From positions 19,462 to 83,461 of the forward strand of contig JAGNEZ010000025.1 in assembly GCA_018003015.1 (NCBI GenBank): a stretch of 64,000 nucleotides of DNA, read 5' to 3'. Under the pieces are notes generated by a model. It made no database searches. It saw nothing but the letters and a program-made list of their open reading frames with translations, and was not told where the DNA came from. Made by a program: the position numbers and the translations under genes. Below, in pieces: positions 35,303 through 44,292 of this stretch (positions within the stretch are counted from its first letter, which is position 1; every line of letters starts with the position of its first letter). Origin of the DNA: Phycisphaerae bacterium. Its GTDB lineage: Bacteria; Planctomycetota; Phycisphaerae; UBA1845; PWPN01.

Positions 35303-35335
35303 GGAAATTGCTCCTTTCCCACGACAATTGTCGTG
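35303..35335 (-). promoter_or_regulatory. Leader element: 16-base palindrome plus hairpin around a ribosome site
   Basis: CACGACAATTGTCGTG (35320-35335) is a perfect 16-base palindrome in the leader of the Calx-beta/DUF2341 gene. Immediately after it, on the minus strand, GGAAA-GGAGCAA-TTTCC (35303-35319) can form a 5-bp stem that holds the ribosome site AGGAG in its loop, directly before the ATG at 35302. A DNA operator, an RNA control element, or both are possible. Confidence 0.45.
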
Positions 35336-35429
35336 GAGCCACACCAGACAACCGACATGAAGACTGATCCGCAGACGTGCATGCGGGCCGGGTCAGACAC
35401 CTTCGACAGACCCCCCGATGCTACAACGC

Positions 35430-35458
35430 AGTATACGCCGAAACCACCGGCCATGCAA
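35430..35458 (-). promoter_or_regulatory. Sigma70-like promoter for the Calx-beta/DUF2341 gene
   Basis: On the minus strand TTGCAT (35453-35458) and TATACT (35430-35435) are 17 bases apart. The start near 35423 gives a leader of about 120 bases to the ATG at 35302, containing the palindrome at 35320-35335. Confidence 0.4.
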
Positions 35459-35557
35459 GCCGGAGTTGGTGACGAGATAAGCCTTCTAGGAGGCGGAGAC
35501 CGCGAAGCGCACTTCGATGAGACAGGCCTATGTAAATACCCCATCGTCGGCCCGGAC

Positions 35558-35587
35558 TTGATCCTCCCCCCCGGTTTGCCATAGACT
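35558..35587 (+). promoter_or_regulatory. Possible promoter for the CotH-like/dikinase-like operon
   Basis: TTGATC (35558-35563) and TAGACT (35582-35587) are 18 bases apart, giving a start near 35594 and a leader of about 50 bases. It is back to back with the minus-strand promoter at 35430-35458. The remaining part of this divergent gap holds no gene. Confidence 0.3.
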
Positions 35588-35644
35588 ATCGCTATAGAGG
35601 GTCGCAAGTCTCGTTCCTACGATCATAGGGGAGGAGGGCGTTCC

Positions 35645-38600
35645 GTGGTGAGCACCCCAACGTCTATATGCAGCCGGTCTGTCGGCTGTTTCCTGGCCAT
35701 GCTGGCTGTGTTCCCTCTTGCGCCAGCCTCGCTCCAGGCCCTCGTCCTCACGGAACTCATGTTCCATCCCCTGGGGGACAATCCGGATGAGGGCGTCCAC
35801 GGCGAAGAGTACATCGAGTTGTGGAACGAGACGTCGGGCTCGATCGATCTGAGCGGTTATCGGTTCACCCGCGGGATCAGCGGGGCCAACGGGGAAACGG
35901 ACTACACGATTCCCAACGGCACCGTCTTGCCGGCGGGACAGTACTTGGTGGTGGCTCGAGAGCCGGCAGCCATGGCCGCCCGGGGGGTCTCCGGGATCAT
36001 CGGACCCTACGGGGGTAATCTCAGAAACTCGGGTGAGCGGCTGACGCTAGTGGATGCGGCGGGAGAAACGGTTGTAGACGTCGCTTACAGCGATCGCGGC
36101 GACTGGCCGGCGGCGGGTGATGGGACGGGTCACTCCATCGTACTCAAAGACATCACCGAGGATCCAGACATGGGTCGACACTGGCGTCTGAGCCAGTTGA
36201 AGGGCGGCTCGCCCGGTGCGGCCGACGTCGTCAAGCCTCAGACCCTTTACCTGGTCTACGCTCCCGAGCTGAAAAGCCACGGCTGCGCGACCGACTGCTC
36301 GCGGCAGCGGTACTTCAAGGGCACCGTCGAACCGCCGGCAACCTGGAAGGATGTCACCTTCGATGACTCGAGCTGGTTGATCGGCTGCGGCGGATGGGGG
36401 TACGGCGACGAGGACGATTGTACCCTGCTCAGCGACATGTACAACTACTACCTCTCCGTGTATGCCCGGGTCGGTTTCGACCTGACCGCCGATCAGATCG
36501 CCAACATGAAATCCCTGACGTTGGAGGTCCGCTACGATGACGGCTTCGTCGCTTATCTCAACGGTCATGGCGATCCGGTCGATCGGGCCAACGTGAACGG
36601 CACGCCGCCGGCGTTCAACCAGCGGGCGTCCTCCAGCATCGAACCGACCACGCAGACGAAGGACCTGACGTCCAAGATCGGTCTGCTTCAGGCCGGGCCC
36701 AACGTGCTGGCGCTCCAGGGACACAACTACCCGAGAAACAGCAGCGACCTGTCGTTGATCCCCCGGCTGACCGCAGTCATCGAGCCGCCGTCCAGCTCGA
36801 ACGATCCCGCCCGCCAGCTCCTGATCAACGAGATCTTCGCCGACGGCTTCGGAACCGAGTGGTTCGAGCTCTACAATCCGACCGATCAGGCGGTAGCCCT
36901 GGACGGGGTGTGGCTGAGCAACAGCGAGGACAACCTGGCGATGCAAGCCCTGCCCTCCGGAACCACAGTGCCAGCCAGGGGTTTCCTCCAGCTTCAGCAG
37001 GGCGTGGATTACAGCACCTTCAGTATTCGGACCAGCACGACCAGCGGCCAGATCTTCCTCACCGCCCCGTCGCAGGCCTACGTGCTGACCGGCTACTGTT
37101 TCGGTACCCAGCGCACCGGATGGAGCATCGGCCGCTATCCGGACGGCGGCGACGACTGGTCCCCGATGGATACCCCGTCGCCGGAGACGTTCAACACCCG
37201 CCATCGGCTCCGCCAGGTGGTCATCAGCGAGCTCATGTACCATCCCCTGCTGGGCGACGATGCCGGTTACGTCGAACTGTACAACACCGGCACGACCATG
37301 GTGAACATCTCCGGTTGGGAGTTCGACGGCATCGGCTACCGGTTCGGCGACAACAAGACGCTCCCGCCCGGCGGCTACGCGGTGGTCTGCGACAACCGGA
37401 CGGTAGCCTCGGCGGCCTACGGGCTGGTCTACAGCACGCTATACGGCAACTACCACGGGAACCTGGCCCGCGGTGGCGAGAAGGTCGTCCTGCTGGACGA
37501 GAACGACCTGGTCGTGGACTGCGTGACCTACACCGACGAGCCGCCCTGGCCGGTGACCCCGGACGGCACCGGAGCCTCGCTCGAACGCCGCTGCGTCAGT
37601 GACAGCTTCGAGCAGCCCTCGGACTGGGTCGGCTCGGTGGTCGGCGCTCCCACGCCGGGCGGTCCCAACCGGATGTCGGACTGCACGGTTCCGCCCACGC
37701 CGGCGGTGGTCATCAATGAGATCATGCAGCATCCCTTCGCCGATCTGCACGATGACGCGAAAACCGAGTTCATCGAAATCTACAACAACTCCGGCGCCGC
37801 GGTGAATCTGACGAACTGGCGCTTGGGCGGTGACATCCAGTTCGCCTTCCCGGACGACTATTCGATCCCCGCCGGCGGCTACCTGGTCCTCTCGTCGGAC
37901 GATGCCGCCGGTCGTGCCGGCGAGGGCGGACTGTACCGGGTCTACACCCACCTTTCCGACGCCAACACGCTTGGCCCGTATGCGCCCGAACTGCCCAACG
38001 GCAACGGCGACGTGTGGCTGATCGGTGAAGACGGCCGGGTCGTCGACGCCGTCACCTACTCCGACGATTTCCCCTGGCCCAGCCTGCCGGACGGCTATGG
38101 CACGGTCGAGGGTCGAGGCTATTCGCTCGAGCGGCGATGCATGACGGCGCCCTCGGCTTCGCTGGCCAACTGGGAGGCGTCGCCCGCCGACGGGGCCACG
38201 CCCGGGGTGGCCAACAGCAAGTCCACCTGCACCCTGCCTCCGACGGTGGCCGCCCTGAGCGTCACCCCCTCGCCGGTCATGGCCACCAGCACCACGACCA
38301 TCACCGCCACGATCGAGCCTTACACCGCGGTGGCCGGAGCCCAGGTCCGATACTTCGTGGATGACATCGAGAAGACCGGCGAGACCGTCTCCACGGCAAT
38401 CATGTCCAACGGGGGCAACGGCATCTGGACGGCCACGCTGCCGGCCCAGGTCGCCAACAGCGTGGTGCGGTACCAGATCTGGCTGAACACCGGGGCCGGT
38501 TATGCCCGGGTCTCGCCCCGACCGGCCGGCGACGCCTACGAATGGAACGCCTACTTCGTCGATCCGCAGATGTCCTCGCCAGAGCCGCAGTTCCACCTGT

Positions 38601-40972
38601 TCATCTCCAAGGCCAACTGGCAGCTCCTGTACACCAACTGCTCGCCCGGCCGGGTGATCGGCTCAGCCCTGAATCCGAACTGGGACGCCCAGGTTCCCGC
38701 CACGTTCGTCGCCGACGGCGTGGTCTATGATGTCTCCGTTCGATTCCAGGGCAGCCGCTGGAACCGCCTCGGCGGCGGCACGATCAACTTCTCGTGCCCG
38801 TCCTACTCGACCACCGGCCAGGTCCAGGTCCTCAGCTGGCGCATCAAGTTCCCCTCCTACCGGAAGTACAACAAGCTGGACACGATCGCCCTGCAGAAAC
38901 AGGCGGGCTGGCCGCAGCGGGTCAGCTTCAAGATGTTCGAGCTGGCCGGCGTGCCCGCCCCGATCACCGACTGGGCCAGCCTGCACATCAACGGCTGCCT
39001 CTACAACGAGTACGCCTATCTCATCGAGCGACCGGCGGCCGACCTGATCCAGCGCTGGTTCGGCACAGTGGGCGACCTGTTCAAGTCCCAGGGATTCACC
39101 GGCGACGAGGGCCCGTTCAGCTGGGGCGACGAGCGGCTTATCACCGGCTCGCTCAACGGCTACACCGAGGAGCAGCGATATGAATACACCTACGACCGCA
39201 CCACCCTGACCTGGAAGGGTCGCCCCGGCGACGGCAAGTCGGATATGGTCGAGGGGCTGATCGAGGGCCTGAACGCCGCCCGGGCCCAGGGCACGGCGGC
39301 CCTGCGCGAGTTCCTGACCCAGACCTTCGACGTGGACCTGACCCTGCGTTACATCGCCACCATCAACTACGTCGGCACCTTCGACGACATGTTCCAGAAC
39401 CACTTCCTGTACCGCAAGGCCGACGACGGCAAGTGGTGCATGCTCCCGTGGGACATGGACAATACCTTGGGCGGCGCTTACGGCGAATACAACGCCCACT
39501 GGCTACGCGGGGCCAATCGCAGCGACGTCGGCAACCGCAGTGGCTGGTGGAACTACATCAAGGACTCGTTCTTCCTGGCCTACGAGGCCGAGTTCACCAC
39601 CATGATGCTGTACCTCAATAACGAGGTCTACCCACCGCAGGTGATGAACTCGATCGTCGAGGCCCTGGCCGCCGAACGCGGCGTCGATCCGTCGGGCATC
39701 AAGAACCATATCCAGGCCCGCTACGACTGGCTCAATGCCAACGTGGTCATCCCGATCTGCAAGGGCGATCCGGCCGTGGTCGATGGGACGCTCTCCGAGT
39801 TCACCGTCGAAGGCCCCGATGTGGCTATCGTCAACCGCACCACCCAGTACGAGGCCCACGCCGTCAAGCAAGGCGCCACCGTGGCCGTCGATGTGGGCGC
39901 CTGCACCGCGTGGTCCACCAGCCGGCCGGACATCGCAACGATCAGCGACGGCCAGGTGATGGTCCGGACCGCCGATCCGCCGCCCACCCTCGACCTCGTC
40001 GCCACCGTGACCGACGCCACCGGGCCCCGGACCGCGATCAAGACCGTGACCCTGGCCATCGTTCCCACGACGAGCATCGATCTCGGCTTGATCGCCGGCG
40101 GCGGCGACGGCATCTCCTCCGATCTCCACCCCTACGCCGGCATCAACATGATCGACGGACAGTTCGAGCCGACCCACTACAACGGAGGAGTGGGCGACGG
40201 TAGCACCTTGCCCCAGCCGGTCCCCACCCCGCCGGGCTCGAACTTCGACCTGATCGATTCGGTGTTCATCCTGCACAGCGACGTGGCCATCAATCAGGCA
40301 GGCGTCCTGTGGGGCACGAACAACTGGACCAATCCGACCAACCCCTTCAACGGGGGTTCGTGGGACTTCATCCTCAACAACGCCGAGCCGGGCGAGGCCC
40401 GTCCACTCCGCCTCCTCGAGAGCGGTTCAACGGTCGAGTATACCTCCGGCCTGGGCATTCACGCATCGGCGGGGATCACCTTCGATCTTGCCGCGATCGC
40501 CACCTATGCCAACGTCGCAGTGCAACGCTTCGTGGGCAAATGCGGCGTGCACGCCAACGCCGGCGGCTCGGTGGAAGGTTTCGTCATCTTCTCGGATGAC
40601 ACCTCCGTTCTTGCCGCCTATCGCAGCGGCATCCAGTATCAGAACAGCGACGCGTACGCCTTCGACGTCGCGGTTCCGGCGAAAGCCAGGTACCTCACCC
40701 TGGCAATCGGCTCGGGCAGTGACGGCATCGGCCTCGACCACGGCGTGTTCGCCAACGCCTTCCTGATCACCCAGCCGTACGTACTCAATCCCTTCGACTT
40801 CGACGGCGACCGGGATGTCGACCAGGATGACTTCAACACCTTCGCGGCCTGCCTCTCGGGACCCTCCGTTCCGCGAGCCGCCGGATGCGAGGACTGCGAC
40901 GGGGACGGGGACGGCGACGTCGATCAGAACGACTTCGGCGTGTTCCAGCGCAACATCACCGGTTCGCCCTGA
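35645..40972 (+). CDS. Secreted CotH kinase-fold protein with lamin-tail, NPCBM-like and dockerin domains
   Basis: 1775 residues from a GTG start after GGGGAGGAGGG. There is a signal peptide (about 1-32). Four lamin-tail-like domains start near residues 34, 390, 523 and 687 (LTELMFHP, INEIFADG, ISELMYHP, INEIMQHP). The CotH domain (about 980-1350) has VRFQGSRWNR, LHINGCLYNEYAYLIERP, NYVGTFDDMFQNHF (D1247/D1248, N1252) and LPWDMDNTLGG (W1269 region), the expected ATP/Mg-binding segments. An NPCBM-like sugar-binding module covers about 1580-1712 (GLGIHASAGITFDL, RFVGKCGVHANAGGS). Two calcium-loop repeats end the protein (DFDGDRDVDQDDF, DCDGDGDGDVDQND). CotH of Bacillus phosphorylates spore coat proteins; here the fold is coupled to glycan binding. 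It ends 39 bases before the dikinase-like gene. Confidence 0.87.
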   Translation: MVSTPTSICSRSVGCFLAMLAVFPLAPASLQALVLTELMFHPLGDNPDEGVHGEEYIELWNETSGSIDLSGYRFTRGISGANGETDYTIPNGTVLPAGQYLVVAREPAAMAARGVSGIIGPYGGNLRNSGERLTLVDAAGETVVDVAYSDRGDWPAAGDGTGHSIVLKDITEDPDMGRHWRLSQLKGGSPGAADVVKPQTLYLVYAPELKSHGCATDCSRQRYFKGTVEPPATWKDVTFDDSSWLIGCGGWGYGDEDDCTLLSDMYNYYLSVYARVGFDLTADQIANMKSLTLEVRYDDGFVAYLNGHGDPVDRANVNGTPPAFNQRASSSIEPTTQTKDLTSKIGLLQAGPNVLALQGHNYPRNSSDLSLIPRLTAVIEPPSSSNDPARQLLINEIFADGFGTEWFELYNPTDQAVALDGVWLSNSEDNLAMQALPSGTTVPARGFLQLQQGVDYSTFSIRTSTTSGQIFLTAPSQAYVLTGYCFGTQRTGWSIGRYPDGGDDWSPMDTPSPETFNTRHRLRQVVISELMYHPLLGDDAGYVELYNTGTTMVNISGWEFDGIGYRFGDNKTLPPGGYAVVCDNRTVASAAYGLVYSTLYGNYHGNLARGGEKVVLLDENDLVVDCVTYTDEPPWPVTPDGTGASLERRCVSDSFEQPSDWVGSVVGAPTPGGPNRMSDCTVPPTPAVVINEIMQHPFADLHDDAKTEFIEIYNNSGAAVNLTNWRLGGDIQFAFPDDYSIPAGGYLVLSSDDAAGRAGEGGLYRVYTHLSDANTLGPYAPELPNGNGDVWLIGEDGRVVDAVTYSDDFPWPSLPDGYGTVEGRGYSLERRCMTAPSASLANWEASPADGATPGVANSKSTCTLPPTVAALSVTPSPVMATSTTTITATIEPYTAVAGAQVRYFVDDIEKTGETVSTAIMSNGGNGIWTATLPAQVANSVVRYQIWLNTGAGYARVSPRPAGDAYEWNAYFVDPQMSSPEPQFHLFISKANWQLLYTNCSPGRVIGSALNPNWDAQVPATFVADGVVYDVSVRFQGSRWNRLGGGTINFSCPSYSTTGQVQVLSWRIKFPSYRKYNKLDTIALQKQAGWPQRVSFKMFELAGVPAPITDWASLHINGCLYNEYAYLIERPAADLIQRWFGTVGDLFKSQGFTGDEGPFSWGDERLITGSLNGYTEEQRYEYTYDRTTLTWKGRPGDGKSDMVEGLIEGLNAARAQGTAALREFLTQTFDVDLTLRYIATINYVGTFDDMFQNHFLYRKADDGKWCMLPWDMDNTLGGAYGEYNAHWLRGANRSDVGNRSGWWNYIKDSFFLAYEAEFTTMMLYLNNEVYPPQVMNSIVEALAAERGVDPSGIKNHIQARYDWLNANVVIPICKGDPAVVDGTLSEFTVEGPDVAIVNRTTQYEAHAVKQGATVAVDVGACTAWSTSRPDIATISDGQVMVRTADPPPTLDLVATVTDATGPRTAIKTVTLAIVPTTSIDLGLIAGGGDGISSDLHPYAGINMIDGQFEPTHYNGGVGDGSTLPQPVPTPPGSNFDLIDSVFILHSDVAINQAGVLWGTNNWTNPTNPFNGGSWDFILNNAEPGEARPLRLLESGSTVEYTSGLGIHASAGITFDLAAIATYANVAVQRFVGKCGVHANAGGSVEGFVIFSDDTSVLAAYRSGIQYQNSDAYAFDVAVPAKARYLTLAIGSGSDGIGLDHGVFANAFLITQPYVLNPFDFDGDRDVDQDDFNTFAACLSGPSVPRAAGCEDCDGDGDGDVDQNDFGVFQRNITGSP

Positions 40973-41011
40973 CCGGAAGGACCAGGGGGATAGCCCGAAG
41001 GAGAATCAGCC

Positions 41012-44000
41012 ATGTCGCGGTGTTCGGAACGCCTGCACCGTGCGGAATGGATGGTGGCCCTGGTTCTGATTCCGGCGATGCTGCCCGCGGTCCGGGCGGC
41101 GGCGGAGACGGTTCTGCCCTCTACGTACTGGCGCAACACCGCGACCTTCCCGAGCGACGCCTTCCGGGCCCCGGCCTCGCAATCCGGCGACCCCGGCTGG
41201 ATCAAGTTCCTTGTCTTCACCAGCGACCCGACCAAGGTCTACTTCCAGGACAGCAGGCAGTACCGCTTCCACTACGACTTCGCCACCGCCCTGGTCTCCG
41301 AATACATCGGCATGAGCACCGAGCAGTTTGACCAGATCACCCTCTACGCCCAGGGCCAGAAGGCAATCCTCGGTTCTGTGATTCTCCCCTATTGGACATC
41401 GTATCAACCGGCGGCCGAGCAGATCCAGGAATACGGCATCCAGCTCGTCCGGCAGAATGCCTACGATCCCGCCCAGGTCGTGACTCTCTTCAACCTGGTC
41501 AAATCCAAGGTGGTCGCCGCGGCCGGTGTCCAGGCCTACTACTTCCCCAGCTACGAGCAGATCGCTTCCGCCGAGGTGCACCGCCAGTACCTCGCGGATC
41601 ACGGCGTGCAGGTCAGCTCAACGAGCCGCTGGGCCAAGGGCAACGTCGCCTACGCCCGCGGCTGGGCCCTGGGAACCCTGAAGAGGTTCCCTGCGGCCGA
41701 TATCGGCCACGCCTATCGCTCCGGCCAGCTGGCCCCGAACGACATCCTCCTGACCGACGGCATACCCGCGGAGGTGCCGATCCTGGCCGGGATTGCCACC
41801 CTGGCACCCGCCACACCCAGCTCGCACGTCGCCATCCTGGCCAACACCTACGGCATCCCCTTCGTGTACCTGGCACTGCCGGATGACGCCGACCGGGCGG
41901 AACAGCTTGTCGGCCGCCAGATCGTCTTGCGGGCTTATGGGAACACCAACGACTGCGACGCCCGGCTGATCGACGTGCAGGACATCCTCACCCCCCAGCA
42001 GATCGAGGAGATTCTGGCCCTCAAGGTGCCCGCACCCCTGAAGATCAGCCCGGTGACGCCCTTCGGCGCCTACAGCGCTCCGGCCGACGGGCTCTGGCCG
42101 GCCGACATCCGTTACTTCGGGGGCAAGGCCGCCAACTTCGGACTGCTCCGGCGCTCCATCCCCGCCAACAGCCCGGTCGCGACCGCCCTGTCCTTCGACC
42201 TCTGGAACGAGTTCCTGGACCAGACGCTGACCAACGGCCGGACGCTCCAGGCGGAAATCGACCGGCGCCTCGCGGGAGTAACCTATCCTCCGGCGGATAT
42301 GTCCGCCCTGTCGGCCACGCTGGAGAGCATTCGCGAGGACCTGTTCAAGAGCAGATCGGCCACCAGCTTCAGCCCGGCCGCGCAAAACGAGATCATCGCC
42401 ATCCTGCAGGATCCCCAGTATCACTTCCAGCCGAACCGCAACATCCGCTTCCGCAGCTCCACCAACATCGAGGACAGCGCGCAATTCACCGGCGCGGGCC
42501 TGTACGACAGCTTCAGCGGCTGCCTCGCGGACGATCTCGACGACGACGAACTCGGACCGAGCCGATGCGACGCGTCCGAGCCCAACGAGCGCGGCGTGTT
42601 CCGAGCGATCCGCAAAGTCTTCGCCAGCTTCTACAACGACAATGCCTTCCTGGCACGGCTGCGCTACGGCCTGGACGAGAACCAGGTGGGCATGGCCTTG
42701 CTGGTGCATCACTCGACACCCGACGAATTCGAGCTGGCCAACGGCGTGGCGACGCTGGTGCGAAACGGTTCAAGCCAGAGCCAGATCACCCTGGTAACAC
42801 AGAAAGGCGCGGTGTCGGTGACTAATCCTGGCGACGGCTCGATCCCCGAGGAAGTCCACGTCCAGGTCTATTCCTTCGGCAGCTATCTCACCCTCGTGGG
42901 GTACTCGAACCTCGTGCCGCTCGGGGCAACAGTGCTCAGCTGGGAGACGGAGTATCGCAACCTGAGCGGCCTGCTGCTGGCGGCCGGCAACGCGTTCGCC
43001 GCCGCCTCCGGCAAGAGTCGCTTCACTCTCGACTTCGAGTACAAGAAGGTGCTGCCCGACGAAACGCTGTGGGTCAAGCAGGTTCGCGAGCTTCCGCAGG
43101 CCAGCACGACGGCCAGCATCACGCCATTCCTGATCGGCGAGCCCGCGCCATTCACCCTGTTCCAGGGCGAGTATGCCGACGTCTTCGCCAACCACCGGCT
43201 CAAGTCGAAATGGACCGTGACCACCCGGAGCATGTGGCTGACCGAGGCTCATCTCGCCGCCGGACTTTACGCCAACGTGGCGATGGAGTATGTCGACAGC
43301 GAAGGCAACGTCCGGACCATCACCGGTCTGCCGTCAGATTGGCCCGAGGCATCTCATGACTACCCGGATAGTGCCGTGGTCGACAGTTGGTCCCTGGCCG
43401 ACATGGGCAACCCGCGCCGATATACCCTGCGGGTCGGCGACGCAGGCAATCTGGTCGCGCCGTCGCAATGCCCCCTGCTGACCATCCGGGATCTCGGCCT
43501 GCAGTCCGGTTTCGGAGCCGGCGTGCTGGAACTCCAGGCGGACCACGACCGGCCGGTGCCCAGCTGGACCTGGTCCGGAGCCGGCACCACGAGCACCGAC
43601 CACGGCCGCCTGATCCCCCCCTTCGAGCCTCAACCAGGCGACGAGCTGATCACCCGGAAGCTGATCGGCCCCAAAGGCGTTTCCGCAACCACTCAGTACT
43701 ACTGGCCAGTCCCGCCGGGAGGAATCGCCGCCGGCTATACCGCTCCGCTCGCCCGCTTCGTCGAGACCCAGATCGCCGGCTACACCACCACCCCAATCGT
43801 GCTCCACGGGTTCTACGCCCAGACCTACAAGCCGGAACACCACAACTTCGGCGAGCATTTCATCTTCGAGCCCGGGCTCGAACCGGATTTGTCGCCTGCC
43901 ATCCTGCAGGAACTCCGTGACCGCAACATCCGGCTGATCCATGTGGACTCCAGCCTCGGAGGCACGGCGACCTTCACCACCTATGGCTTCATCCCTCCAG

Positions 44001-44182
44001 GGGATTTTGACCAGGACGGCGATGTGGACGGCACGGATCTGGCCATCTTCAGAGACTGCGTCACCGGCCCGGCGCTCGGCCCGGCCATCTCCGGATGCCG
44101 CTCAGCGGATTTCGATGACGACCACGACGTGGATCAGGATGACTTCGGCGCCTTCCAGCGAACCTCCACCGGCTCGAAGTGA
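41012..44182 (+). CDS. Exported dikinase-like protein: swivel histidine domain, PPDK-type ATP domain, dockerin
   Basis: 1056 residues with a signal peptide (about 1-32) after GAAGGAGA. Residues about 35-235 are unassigned (VYFQDSRQYRFHYDFATALV). About 240-325 resemble the phosphohistidine swivel domain of PEP-utilising enzymes: DILLTDGIPAEVPILAGI, then TPSSHVAILANTYGIPFVYL with H272 as the candidate phosphohistidine. About 362-698 match the PPDK/PEP-synthase ATP-binding domain: YFGGKAANFGLLR, RFRSSTNIEDSAQFTG (R481, E487, D488), FRAIRKVFASFYNDNAFLAR, and LDFEYKK with LWVKQVRELP (K689, Q690, R692). There is no PEP-binding barrel. Residues 705-995 are unassigned. Two calcium-loop repeats end it (DFDQDGDVDGTDL, DFDDDHDVDQDDF). 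The histidine-then-ATP order is that of glucan water dikinases. It probably forms an operon with the CotH-like gene. Confidence 0.8.
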   Translation: MSRCSERLHRAEWMVALVLIPAMLPAVRAAAETVLPSTYWRNTATFPSDAFRAPASQSGDPGWIKFLVFTSDPTKVYFQDSRQYRFHYDFATALVSEYIGMSTEQFDQITLYAQGQKAILGSVILPYWTSYQPAAEQIQEYGIQLVRQNAYDPAQVVTLFNLVKSKVVAAAGVQAYYFPSYEQIASAEVHRQYLADHGVQVSSTSRWAKGNVAYARGWALGTLKRFPAADIGHAYRSGQLAPNDILLTDGIPAEVPILAGIATLAPATPSSHVAILANTYGIPFVYLALPDDADRAEQLVGRQIVLRAYGNTNDCDARLIDVQDILTPQQIEEILALKVPAPLKISPVTPFGAYSAPADGLWPADIRYFGGKAANFGLLRRSIPANSPVATALSFDLWNEFLDQTLTNGRTLQAEIDRRLAGVTYPPADMSALSATLESIREDLFKSRSATSFSPAAQNEIIAILQDPQYHFQPNRNIRFRSSTNIEDSAQFTGAGLYDSFSGCLADDLDDDELGPSRCDASEPNERGVFRAIRKVFASFYNDNAFLARLRYGLDENQVGMALLVHHSTPDEFELANGVATLVRNGSSQSQITLVTQKGAVSVTNPGDGSIPEEVHVQVYSFGSYLTLVGYSNLVPLGATVLSWETEYRNLSGLLLAAGNAFAAASGKSRFTLDFEYKKVLPDETLWVKQVRELPQASTTASITPFLIGEPAPFTLFQGEYADVFANHRLKSKWTVTTRSMWLTEAHLAAGLYANVAMEYVDSEGNVRTITGLPSDWPEASHDYPDSAVVDSWSLADMGNPRRYTLRVGDAGNLVAPSQCPLLTIRDLGLQSGFGAGVLELQADHDRPVPSWTWSGAGTTSTDHGRLIPPFEPQPGDELITRKLIGPKGVSATTQYYWPVPPGGIAAGYTAPLARFVETQIAGYTTTPIVLHGFYAQTYKPEHHNFGEHFIFEPGLEPDLSPAILQELRDRNIRLIHVDSSLGGTATFTTYGFIPPGDFDQDGDVDGTDLAIFRDCVTGPALGPAISGCRSADFDDDHDVDQDDFGAFQRTSTGSK

Positions 44183-44259
44183 ACGACTCCCGACGCGGAA
44201 CAGAACAACGGAGACCACAAGCTCGGCGGCGGCCTCTCCCCAGGGATTTGCCTGCTCCT

Positions 44260-44284
44260 GGCCGGGTGCGGCCCGATGCCGGCC
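44260..44284. terminator. GC hairpin between convergent genes
   Basis: GGCCGG (44260-44265) and CCGGCC (44279-44284) enclose 13 bases that can pair further (GCGGCCCG). It lies between the stop of the dikinase-like gene (44182) and that of the convergent protease gene (44293). No T-tract is present. Confidence 0.35.
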
Positions 44285-44292
44285 TCAGGCGA

